Shown: positions 10,661 through 21,548 of the stretch, piece by piece
How the letters are laid out: every line of letters begins with the position of its first letter
Position numbering within the stretch: position 1 is the first letter of the stretch
The notes under the pieces: model-generated
Databases searched by the model: none
Seen by the model: the letters and a program-made list of their open reading frames with translations, nothing else
What the model was told of the DNA's origin: nothing
NCBI RefSeq assembly: GCF_000005505.3
Contig: NC_016131.3
Coordinates: 55,785,355-55,849,354, forward strand
Source of the DNA: Brachypodium distachyon
Lineage: Eukaryota > Streptophyta > Magnoliopsida > Poales > Poaceae
Direction: 5' to 3'
DNA: 64,000 nt
Translations under genes and position numbers: made by a program

Positions 10661-12802
10661 CCGGCAATCACCGGAGCGATCACCTCACTCTCCACCGAAC
10701 CAAAAAGGGGGTGCTCGGCATCCCCGGTGCCGGTGACCGTGCTCCGACAGAAAGACCTGCCAACAAGCTCGTCTGAGCTACTCAAGGAGGCAGAGCGAGT
10801 CCCTTCTTGGACCTTCTCTGATTTTAAAGACGATCCATCATCACGTGCGGACAGCCTCGTCCCTAGCGACGCTGGCGACCGCTTAGAACAAGGGAGTTGC
10901 ATGACAACCTCACCTCGCCGGGTTCACCCGACGAAACAGAGCAGGTTTCCCTAGGAACCTCCTCCGATTCTGACAGCAATCCACCCCAGTCTGCAGAAAG
11001 CCCCGTCCCAGGCGACGTCGACAACTGCTCAGAGCGGGAAGGCTGCCATAGCAGCAGCTATCTTGCAGCCGAGTGTGCCATCGCTCAAGTCTTCATGAAA
11101 AATCCCGCGCCCCAAAGCAGACTCCTCCGGCCGCTAGTGCATCCGCAAATCTACCGGCTTGTTATTCTGCGGCAGAGAAAGCTCGAGTCCAGGTAGCTCT
11201 TGAGTCGGGAGTCCTCATGAAGGATCCCACCATCGCTGAGTTGCAATTATATGCCAACTCACTTGCCAAGGCTCAACGTGACCTGAACAAAGAGAAGGAA
11301 GACTTCGTCAAGAAGCAAAAGCTTGAAGCGGAGAGGCTGAAGAAACTGGATGAAGATATCCAGGCACACAAAATAACTCGCCCGGGTTCACTCAGCGACT
11401 CTGATGGAGCCAAACCTCCTAGAGATCTCCCTAGACGAAACATCTCGTGTCGTGATCACACGACCCGAAACCTGGCTCCAAGCTTCATGTCGGTTGACGA
11501 CCATGGCGATATGATACCAGAAACCCCACAAGCTGCCTTGCTTGTAGCCAATACCTAATTAGAAACAATCCAGCGGGGGCTTCTTGTATCGGCCAAGACT
11601 TCAACAACCGAAGGCAGCCGCAGGACAGGACTCCATCCTGCCGCGATGGAGAAATCCGGCATGACCTCGACCTGCCTCCACGAAGTCGCAGGGAGCGCGA
11701 CTCGCACCCGAGGGAAACACTGGAATCTCCTCCGGTCGCAAACCGCGATCGGCGAGACAGGTATCGCGACCGCTCGCCGGACTCTGATCACAAGGCTGAG
11801 ACATGCGGAGCGCCATGCTTCAGCCGTCGCATCCGTCAATCTAGGATGCCCAAAAATTTCAAACCGCCGACCGATCTAGCCAAGTATGACGGCACTCAAG
11901 AGCCCAAGACTTGGCTGGAAGACTACCTCACTGGGATTCGCTGCCAAGGCGGTTCTCGTACTACCGTCATGCAGTGCCTGCAGCTGCAACTCAAAGGCCC
12001 TGCACGCACGTGGCTAACTGGCTTACCACGAGACGACATTGACTCGTGGGAGGAGCTCGTCCAAGCTTTCACCCGCAACTTCAGGTCCACGTACAAACGA
12101 CCCGTCTCCCTCGAGCAACTCCGAGCTTGCATTCAAAATGAGGGAGAATCCATCCGTTCGTACATCCAACGCTGGACCAACACCAAACACGCTTCTGAGG
12201 AAGTCTTCGATGAAAGCGCCATCGACGCCTTCAAACGAGGACTCCAACGAGTCGAACTCAAGGAAGAATTGGGTCGTGTGCGGCCCACAACCATCAGCTA
12301 TCTGATGGAAATCGCTAATCGATGGACTGACGGTGAAGACTCAGTTCGCAATGAACGCCACCGATCTCCAGAAGAAGAGGGTGATCGTGGTCACGATCGA
12401 AGGAGGAAGCGCAAAAACCGAGCCTTCGAAGAAACGCACCCACCCGAATTCATCGCAGCAGCCTCTCCATCAGATTTTGGCTCTCGGGAGAACGGAAATC
12501 GCGGTGGAGGTTTTCATGGTGGTTACAAGTGCAAGCAACAATGGCAGAGAAAACGGAACCAACCCACCCTTTCTCAACAACTAGCTTCCCCTTGCCCGTT
12601 TCACGTCTACAGGGATGAGCAAGGCAACATCAAGCCAAGTCACCCTCTAGCCGAGTGCCAACGTTTCAAGGAACTACAGGCTGAGTTTGCCAGGACACAA
12701 CAGTCGGCAACCAGTGCTGGCTTCTCACAATTATCGAGGATGCTTCCATACCCTAACGAAGAGTCAATGCACCCTTGCCGCCTCCCATACCAGGAGATCT
12801 AG
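10646..12802 (+). pseudogene. Element B gag (capsid polyprotein), frameshifted
   Basis: Gag forms the virus-like particle of the retrotransposon. The clear part is 11846-12802: a retrotransposon-gag domain (PF03732-like) with the blocks KTWLEDYLTGIRCQGG, LQLKGPARTWLTGLP and SLEQLRACIQNEGESIRSYI, then a basic/acidic region and a tail with CPFHVYRDEQGN (the usual partial zinc-knuckle region). Upstream, 11073-11558 in another frame is the N-terminal charged/coiled part (LAKAQRDLNKEKEDFVKKQK). Further upstream pieces are in two more frames. The several frames mean the full-length gag is broken. Confidence 0.85.
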
Positions 12803-13721
12803 CCATCGGTGCTCCTCCTCCGCCTCCGCGCCAGCCAGTTTTGCCGGCGCAGTGCACCCAGTTGCACTTGCACCGCCACCAGAAGCGCCGACAACGGTCG
12901 CCAGTTCATATCCGACTCCGGTCGGTCACATCTGCATGATTCAAAAAGGGAAACCCACGAATCGGGTCCAAAAGTCTATAACTCGGCAGGTCCATATGGC
13001 CGTGAGGTCACCTCCCTCTTCAACAGAGTACCTCGACTGGTCGGAAGTGGAGATCACATTCTCCAGAGAAGATCACCCATCCTGCATCCCGCAACCGGGA
13101 AACGCAGCATTGGTACTCGACGCACAGATCGGGGGCTACATGTTGAACAAAGTGTTCATCGACAGCAGAAGTGGGCTAAACATTATCTATGCCGACACCC
13201 TACGAAAGATGAACCGCTCAACATCAAAGCTGGCTCCCACAAAGACAACCTTCCATGGGATCATCACAGGAAAAGCAGCCACTCCACTGGGCAAAGTTAG
13301 CCTTGACGTGGTGTTCGGCACACCCAACAACTTTAGACGCGAAAGACTCGACTTCGAAGTGGTCGACTGGCCATCCCAGTACCACGTGGTCTTGAGTCGT
13401 GTCACGCTAGCACGCTTTATGGCAGTCCCGCATTACGCTTAACATAAGCTCAAAATGTCTGGACCCAACGGCGTGATAACTATCTCTAGAAGCTTCGTGC
13501 GGTCCGATCACTGCGACCGTGAATTCCATAAAATTTCCGAGTCACTTGCCGCGCAGGACCAGTCTGGCCAGGCCTACTTCTTAACAGACGACCACCAAAA
13601 TTCCGTCCTTAAGAAAAGAGCCATTGAGGCCACAGGAGGTGTAGACTTGAAGACAGAGGAAGCACATGCCTCTTCATCAAAGGAGGCCAACGTTGGCTCA
13701 GCCAGCAGCCCTATCAACTAA
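12687..13721 (+). pseudogene. Element B aspartic protease region
   Basis: Retropepsin-like protease follows gag. The diagnostic stretch (about 13090-13440) includes the active-site block IDSRSGLNIIYADTL, where related elements have a D(G/S)GS-type motif, so the site is substituted. It also includes TTFHGIITGKAATPLGK and FEVVDWPSQYHVVLSR, the flap/C-terminal part of this family. A stop (TAA, 13440-13442) interrupts the frame where related proteins continue, and the same frame resumes to 13721. The polyprotein then ends and is followed by noncoding sequence instead of RT, marking the pol deletion. Confidence 0.8.
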
Positions 13722-14204
13722 GGGGTACTGGCTTGCTGGGCAACCCCAATCGCAACAACGGGAGCCCCCTCTAGCAGGCGTACTAGAACAACGAGCACAT
13801 CAAGCCGGCTTCGCAGCCCATGCAGTGTAGCTCAGAAGACGCCTGTCGAAGAGTGAGTCAGTTCAAACACATACCTGCGAGCTCATCCACGCCTCGACAT
13901 GGCTGTTCAGCCAACTCAACTGCGTGATATGAGAATCAAAAACCACCCCCTCAGACTCCAATCCAGAGCCGGGGACTCAAGAAGCAAGGCGCGGAACGCC
14001 ACGTAACTGTGCCGCCAACACGCCAGGCTTTTTTACTTGATTTCTTTTTTAGTTTCTCATCTATTTGTCCTCTTTTCTCTGCATTTTTTAAGTACCCTCT
14101 TGTACCATCGGTATGTAATAAAAATATTTATGCTCCCCTACTCAGAATCTTTTCCTTTTACTTACCTTGTTGCGATCGCATCAAACTCAGAACTGAGAGA
14201 TCGA
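13722..14204. other. Element B sequence between protease and satellite array
   Basis: No gene. The sequence passes from pol-linker remnants into a T-rich stretch (14030-14160) with 'tgtaataaaaatattt' at about 14114, which looks like a retroelement 3' end/polyadenylation region. The first monomers of the 52-bp array begin about 14200. Confidence 0.5.
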
Positions 14205-17095
14205 TCCCAAACCTTGTCATTGGACGCACCCGACACTCGGAGACTGCGTAATTGACACACCCGACACTCGGGGGCTGCGTCCAATCGACCTAAAAACTTG
14301 TCATTGGACTCACCCGACACAAGGGGCCTGCGTCCAATCGACCGCAAACTTGTTATCGGGCGCACCCGACAATCGGGGACTGCGTCCAATCGACCGGAAA
14401 CTTGTCATTGGACGCACCCGACACTCGGGGGCTGCGTCCAATCGACCGCAAATGTTGTCATTGGAGGCACCCGACACAAGGGGCCTGCGTCCAATCGACC
14501 GCAAACTTGTTATCGGGCGCACCCGACAATCGGGGACTGCGTCCAATCGACCGGAAACTTGTCATTGGACGCACCCGACACTCGGGGACTGCGTCCAATC
14601 GACCGCAAATGTTGTCATTGGAGGCACCCGACACTCGGGGGCTGCGTCGAATCGACCCCACACTCGTCATTGGATGCACCCGACACTCGGGGGCTGCGTC
14701 CATTCGACCCCAAACTGGTCATTGGACGCACCCGACACTCGGGAGCTGCGTCCAGTCAACCCAAAAACTTGTCATTGGACGCACCCGACACTTTGGGGCT
14801 GCGTCCAATCGACACCAAACTTGTCATTGGACGCACCCGACACTCGGGGGCTGCGTCCAATCGACCGAAAACTTGTCATTGGACTCACCCGACACTTGGG
14901 GACTGCATCCAATCGACCGCAAACGTTGTCCTTGGATGCACCCGACACTCGGGGCTGCGTCCAATCGACCCGAAACTCGTCATTGGACGCACCCGACACT
15001 CGAGGGCTGCGTCCAATCGACCGCAAACATTGTCATTTGACGCACCCGACCGTCGGGGGCTGTGTCCAATCGATCCTAAACTTGTCATTGGACGCACCCG
15101 ACACTTGGGGGCGGCGTCCAATCCATCGCAAACATTGTCATTGGACGCACCGGATACTCGGGGGCTGCGTCCAATCGACCCCAAACTTGTCATTGGGCGC
15201 ACACGACGCTAGGGGGTTGCGTCCAATGACAAGTTTGTGGTCGATTGGACTCAGCCCCCGAGTGTGGGGTGCATCCAATTGCAAAACATCTCGTTGTACG
15301 CACCCGACATTCACGGGTTATCACGTAACAAACATCAGCAAAATCATTCAACGGTCGGCAGTTTCCAAGCATGCAAAATTGGAATCACGATGTTTCTCAT
15401 ACAAGATCAAAGAAAACTTGTCATTGGATGCACCCGACACAAGGGGCCTGTGTCCAATCGACCGCAAACTTGTTATTGGACGCACCCGACACTCGAGGGC
15501 TGCGTCCAATCGACCCCAAACTCATCATTGGACGCACCCGACACTCGGGAGCTGCGTCCAATCGACCCAAAAACTTGTCATTGGACGCACCCGACGCGGG
15601 GGGGGCTGCGTCCAATCGACTCCAAACTTATCATTGGACGCACCCGACACTCGGGGCCTGCGTCCAATCGACCGCAAACTTGTCATTGGACGCACCCGAC
15701 ACTCGGGGACTTCGTCCAATCGACCGCAAACTTGTCATTGGACGCACCCGACACTCGGGTGCTGCGTCCAATGGACCCAAAAACGTGTAATTGGACGCAC
15801 CAGACACCCAGGAACTGCGTCCAATCGACCCAAAAACAGGTCATTGGACGCACCCGACACTCGGGGACTGCATCCAATCGACCGCAAACTTGTCATTGGA
15901 CGCACCCGACACTCGGGGGCTGCGTCCAATCGATCCAAAAAATTGTCATTGGACGCACCCGACACTCGGGGGCACCCGACAATCGGGGACTGCGTCCAAT
16001 CGACCGGAAACTTGTCATTGGACGCACCCGACACTCGAGGACTGCGTCCAATCGACCGCAAATGTTGTCATTGGAGGCACCCGACACTCGGGGGCTGCGT
16101 CCAATCAACCCCACACTCGTCATTGGACGCACGCGACACTCGGGGGCTGCGTCCAATCGACCGCAAACGTTGTCATTGGACGCACCCGACACTCGGGAGC
16201 TGGGTCCATTCGACCCCAAACTCGTCATTGGACGCACGCGACACTCGGGGGCTGCGTCCAATCGACCGCAAACGTTGTCATTGGACGCACCCGACACTCG
16301 GGGGCTGCGTCCAATCGACCCCAAACTTGTCATTGGACGCACCCGACACTCGGGGCCTGCGTCCAATCGATCGCAAACGTTGTCATTGAAGGTACCCGAC
16401 ACTCTGGGGCTGCGTCCAATCGACCCCAAACTCGTCATTGGACGCACCCAACACTCGAGGGCTGCGTCCAATCGATCGCAAACGTTGTCATTGGACGCAC
16501 CCGACACTCGGGAGCTGCATCCAATCGACCCTAAACTCGTCATTGGACGCACCCGACACTCGGGAGCTGCGTCCAATCGACCCAAAAACTTGTCATTGGA
16601 CGCACCCGACACTCGGGGGCTGCGTCCAATCGACCCCAAACTTGTCATTGGACGCACCCGACACTCGGGGGCTGCGTCCAATAGACCGAAAACTTGTCAT
16701 TGGACGCACCCGACACTTGGGGACTGCATCCAATCGACCGCAAACATTGTCCTTGGATGCACCCGACACTCGGGGGCTGCGTCCAATCGACCCGAAACTC
16801 GTCATTGGACGCACCCGACTCTCGAGGGCTACGTCCAATCGACCGCAAACATTGTCATTTGACGCACCCGACCGTCGGGGGCTGCGTCCAATCGATCCTA
16901 AACTTGTCATTGGACGCACCAGCACTTGGGGGCGGCGTCCAATCCATCGCAAACATTGTCATTGGACGCACCCGATACTCGGGGGCTGCGTCCAATCGAC
17001 CACAAACTTGTCATTGGACCCCCGAGCGTCGGGTGCGCCCAATGACAAGTTTGGGGTTGATTGGACTCAGCCCCCGAGTGTCGGGTGCGTCCAAT
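14205..17095 (+). repeat. 52-bp tandem satellite array with hairpin-forming monomers (about 53 copies)
   Basis: The unit is about 52 bp: an arm ATTGGACGCA, then CCCGA, CAC, TCGGG, GGC, then TGCGTCCAAT, then a linker 'cgaccgcaaacttgtc'. The outer arms (10 bp) and inner arms (5 bp) are perfect inverted repeats, so each unit can fold into a stem with a 3-base loop and a small bulge. About 20 units lie in 14205-15282 and about 32 in 15418-17095, separated by a 135-bp non-repeat spacer. A few units at 15226-15282 and 17020-17095 are in inverted orientation. 52 is not a multiple of three and the monomer has few stops, so long ORFs appear in several frames; these are not genes. Confidence 0.95.
15283..15417 (+). 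repeat. 135-bp spacer, first copy, within the satellite
   Basis: Non-monomer sequence beginning 'gcaaaacatctcgttgtacg' and ending 'catacaagatcaaagaaa'. A copy with very few differences lies at 17096-17229. The offset is about 1.81 kb, the same as between matching variant monomers (14880 and 16696). The spacer therefore marks the end of a duplicated block rather than an inserted element. Confidence 0.9.
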
Positions 17096-17229
17096 TGCAA
17101 AACCTCTCGTTGTACGCACCCGACATTCACGGGTTATCACGTAACAAACATCAGCAAAATCATTCAACGGTCGGCAGTTTCCAAGCATGCAAAATTGGAA
17201 TCTCGATGTTTCTCATACAAGATCAAAGA
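17096..17229 (+). repeat. 135-bp spacer, second copy, at the right end of the satellite
   Basis: Nearly identical to 15283-15417. Here it separates the array from the 3' end of the antisense gene (17223). The order array-spacer-antisense gene suggests this is the original position, and that the inner copy arose by duplication of an approximately 1.81 kb block. Confidence 0.9.
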
Positions 17230-20200
17230 AAGTACTGAACAAGAAGTTGAGCATCGTCTGGAACATAGGAGGGAGTCAAATGCAGGGAGTCCAGATTCAA
17301 TGAGGGGTAGCGAAGAAGAACAAACGATAGGGCTAGAACAGACCCCTCCACCAATTGTTCATGAGTATCCCCCCTCACTACTGCTCCTTCGCAAAATCTC
17401 TCGATCAATCCCTTCAGGTCAACAGGAACAGGAAGCTCCGGAAACAAGTTATGGTCCACCTCAGTCAAACAGTGACTACAGGACTTCAGGCAGACCAATG
17501 CTCTTGCAACTCGATCCTATAGCAGTGCAAGGGCATAACCCTTGTCGCGGTTCGACCAAAAGGATGGGGTCTCTGAACCAGATCGTGCTAAAGCATCAAG
17601 ATGACTTTTTACACGTTCAGCTTCAACGCATGGTTCTAGCATCATAACTGCAAAATATTGCGCGTTCAAGTCAGTCGAAATTCAGTTAACTCAACAATTT
17701 CAAGCAGAGGACTCAACAGTTACCTTGCAAATCTGAACTCAGCTTCACAATTTCCCCAAGGAGGAAATCTTCTCGGCCCGACGCGGCCCGATTCTCCGAC
17801 TTAAGCAAGGAGATCTCCTCCCGTGCTTGCGCAAGTTGGTATTCAACATGTCCCAAACGGATATGCATAACCTCAAGTGCGTCGGAGGAATCCATCTCTT
17901 CCCGCGAGACTCAAGTGCTAATCAGCAGGACAAAAACCTTGCGCTGGCTAGTACGTTCGAGTCCGCACTCGGTTATTTATATTCGACTGCGAGGCACTCC
18001 CACCGGGAGTACTTGAAATCCGACTCAAATTCGACTTCCACAAGTCGGAATTCGACTCGGCGCTAATTGGCAAGTCATGGCGTTCCATTTTCAAAAAAGA
18101 AGGGGAGCAACTTCGCCAAGAAATTCAAGGATATCAAATTACAACCTTGAGTCCGATCGCCACTACACACAGTCGCAAGGGGTCTCGGGGGCTGCTCCCA
18201 CCGGGAGCGCTGACCGCGCACCCGGTAGAATATTCTTTACAAAAAAGAAGAACTACATGGCTATCTACGATGAGGTATGGTCTCCTCCTCGGCTGCTTCC
18301 CATTGCCGAATCATCTGCAGTGCCACCGTCTGCCCAGCCTCCAGGAACGACTTTATACCCTGGGTGAGAGTAGCTGGCAGTATAGCAAGTCACCAGAAAT
18401 CCAATTCTGAGCAGTTGACTCGCACAAATGCGAGGGCAATCTGGGCACCCTTCACCAGCTGGAGTCGAACCAATTCCTTCATCTTCTCCTCGCCGTGAAA
18501 CTTCACCATCAGGCTGCCCAGTTTACGAGGCACCTTCTCCTGCGGCCATAAGGCCCGATGAGTCGAAGTTAGCATGTCACGGCAGGAGGTGAAGTACCTT
18601 TTGACTTGCTTGATCCGCTCGATCAACAGCATCAAGTCGTAGCTCCTCGACTGATCCAACCAAAAGGGTGATGGATCATGCACTCGACGAGCTTGAATGG
18701 CAGCGTTCACTCTGGCCTTCTCATCGTCAGGGTCAAAGCGAACAGCTGCACAAAAGACGACAAGATTACTTTGCAGACCGACACGAAAGGTAAAGTCTTG
18801 TGATCCTTACCTTGGATTTGGCCACTCAGGTTGCGAAGCTCTCCAAAGACAAACTCTTCCCGGTTGGTCGCAGCTTTCAGGCTAGACTTGCTACTTTGAG
18901 GGTCACCCAGCATGTCACGCTTCAGTTTAGCGAGTCGAGCCTCAACTTCTCGTAACTGCTCTGGGGACAGCTAGTCCTAGCCTGACCCTTTCCGCAAGGA
19001 TTGGCTGGAGCATCGTTGCGAGAGGCTGCCTCTGCAGCTGGAACCAAGTGACTTGACTGTCCTTTTTCCCTCTGTGCAGAAAAGACTCAAGTTACCTTAG
19101 CATTTATCCTAAAGAACCCCTTCAGGGGTGGAAATAAAGATCTTTTTGATTTCTTTCCAAAAAAGGCTCGGCTAGAGCAGTTCTTTAGAAAGATAAAAGA
19201 ACAGCAGAAGAAGATTCACAAAGGAGAAAGAGAATCAAATATATCTAGTGAAAGATCGCCCACCTCTGGGCCACGAGATGAAGCTAGGTTCATCTCCTCG
19301 ATTGATCTACGTGGTTGCCGCAACGAGATCTTAGCCAGCTCTTTGCCCTTTCCCATAAGGGGCCCTAGGCTGACCGTGTCGCCTGCTCTCGACCGAGTCG
19401 ATTGAGAGGTTACTCTACGAAGAGTGTCTTCCTCAATGCCATGCGCAAGAGCAAGCGTGAAGAATAACTCAGCGTCGGTCTTCGACCGATGCTGGCAGTA
19501 CTCCTCTACCGGGTCTTGACTTGCAGCAAAGAAGTCAATGAGGCCATTCAGCGACTCCAGCACTGACCCATCAGGAGACATATTCCTGATTACGGTGGTC
19601 AGAATCTTCGCCACTTGCCGGAGCTTGCCCTTAGCTTCAGTGTTGATGACTTCGATGTTTTCTAGAGCATCATTGAAGCTCCGGCTTCTCTCTTTGAATT
19701 GCACCTCAGCGGAAGCATCAAGGACTCCTGCAAAAGGATAGAGAAACGGTCAAATTTTACACGAGAAGGAAAAGACACTTGGGTAACAGATTCAAATGCT
19801 CTCCAACAACAGAGCGAGTAGCACTTTCGAGTCGCTTGATCCAAACCTTTTCCTGCTCTTTCTCTACGGAAGTACGGGAGTTTATACGTTGTTGAAGACG
19901 ACTCTTTTCGGCGGCTGCTTCCTACAGCTCTTGGCGACATTGACTCAGCTCTGCTCGAAGTCACTCCTGATCTACCTTCGTCTCCTCAAACTCTTCAATA
20001 GGAGTTGTCATGGAGCGGATGATCGCCTAAAAACAAAGAGCAATCTCAAGTCATTTCTTGAGCATCACTCCCACCGGGAGGCAAAATAATAGCAAAAGAC
20101 AAATTTGCTCACGTGTTGACTCGACACAGGAGCCGTTGCCTGAGGAATGCTCGACTCATCTAGTCCACTTCTTCTGCTCGGATTGGCCGCTGAGGCTTCT

Positions 20201-21548
20201 TCGGTGTGAGCAGTCTTTTCTTTAGTCGGCTGGTCCGACCTTTTCGAGTCCTGACCAGTCGATTGAGTCTCGGGAGCCTTTTTTCCCTCGACTGAGCCAC
20301 TAGTATGGCTAAACAAGAAGTTCTTAGAGGTTTAGTTAAAATCTCTAGGATGATGAAATAAGATTGCCAAAAGATACACCTGGCACGGTTGAATCATGCA
20401 AAAAGGCCAAAGCGACGAGCCACGACTGGCCCGTCGGACTTGGTCCTCTTGAACGCGGGTACAGACACCGACGGCTCGACATTCGGGTCCCTCGAGCCTG
20501 TTGTTTGGGTCTATACCGGCAGGTCATTATCCTCTCTGCCGCACTTCTTTGCCAGTGGAGAAGTGATGCTTAGATCATTATCGGGTCCCTGAAATCAAAG
20601 CCACGGTCAGAAATAATTCATGCCAAAAACGGCAGGGTTTGTCAGATGCTTCGATGATCACCTTTTCTCGGGGCCTGTCGGGTCCATAGGGAGCCACTGG
20701 AGGGTCAATCTCGCATGGCTCTCACTCGCCCAAGTCAGTAAGCCGCCGAACTCATCGACACACTTCAGTTGAACGAAATTCCTCGGTACTAATTCGGGTC
20801 GGGTCACGAACCCCTCGATATGCCCACATGGGATGAGCACGAGCCTGCAGAGGCTGAATTCTTCTCCAGATAAAAGCGGCGATAAGGTGAATTTCAGTCA
20901 CCTTCAACTGAGGAGTCTCCATGAGAGACAGGACTCGGGCCAGCAGAGTCTCGGCTTCTTCGCCCTCTGTTCCTCCAAACTTATGACTCTAGGCCGTCGT
21001 CTTTTCACCGACGCGGTCGCGGAGAATTCGGGAAGACTGAAGCCGCATCCTTTGGCCAGCACATCCATGACATAGAACCACCTCGATTTCCATCGAGAAG
21101 ATGATTTCCTCTCTCGGAGGTTGAAGAATTTGGCATCCGCCTGGGTTTGAATATCCACACATCCAATCGCATCCTTGCCCTGGCGCTTGATGGTGAACAT
21201 TCTCTTCCAGAGACCCATATGGGGATTTATTCCAAGAAAGCATTCACACAGCGTCACAAAGCACGCGATGTGGAGGTAGGATTTTGGAGAAAGATTATGA
21301 AGTTGGAGCCCGTAGGCCAAAAGCAAGCTACGAAGGAAATGGTGGATTGGGAATGCTAAACCACGAGTGATGAAATCATAATGCACCACTCACTCTCCAT
21401 GCATGGGGCGAGGGATTACCTCCTCGCTGGGGAAACGCACATGCCCCGGCCGCGGGGACAGCAACCCTTCCTCTTGCATGTCGGCCACCCTCTCGCGATC
21501 CACAGAGGACAGCAGCCAAGCCTCTGTGCTTTTGTTGTTCTGCCCCAT
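17223..21548 (-). pseudogene. Element B antisense gene: PF04195-like gypsy protein with coiled coil
   Basis: The counterpart of the antisense gene in element A; function unknown. Start ATG at 21548 (MGQNNKST). The PF04195-type domain (20904-21389) has SYLHIACFVTLCECFLGINP. Exon-like pieces follow at about 20065-20316, 19216-19735 (coiled coil, LENIEVINTEAKGKLRQV), 18390-18710 (DPSPFWLDQSRSYDLMLLIE; ALWPQEKVPRKLGSLMVKFH), 17713-17895 (HVEYQLAQAREEISLLKSEN) and 17223-17498 (DHNLFPELPVPVDLKGLIER), with intron-like gaps. A single TGA at about 21390 replaces an expected residue in GE-VVHYDF. The stop codon is just left of the array spacer, so the gene and the satellite converge. Confidence 0.75.

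Noticed and set aside
10661..11072. A 5' LTR for element B left of gag
   Set aside because: I looked for the TGACGTGG start and the 'gcatatatgaaggaacagg' block and did not find them. Only element A's LTR precedes gag.
14205..17095. CRISPR-like appearance of regularly repeated palindromic units
   Set aside because: Units are directly adjacent with conserved linkers, not unique spacers; there are no cas genes and the context is a plant retrotransposon.
13722..17222. Reverse transcriptase or integrase of element B
   Set aside because: No YxDD, HHCC or D,D-35-E block is present between the protease and the antisense gene on either strand.
14298..17647. Very long ORFs (up to 679 aa) with repeats such as HWTHPTLGGCVQST across 14.3-17.6 kb
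   Set aside because: They are the three-phase translation of the 52-bp satellite on either strand. Several frames are open at once, there is no start context or codon bias, and the peptide period merely reflects three monomers (156 bp).
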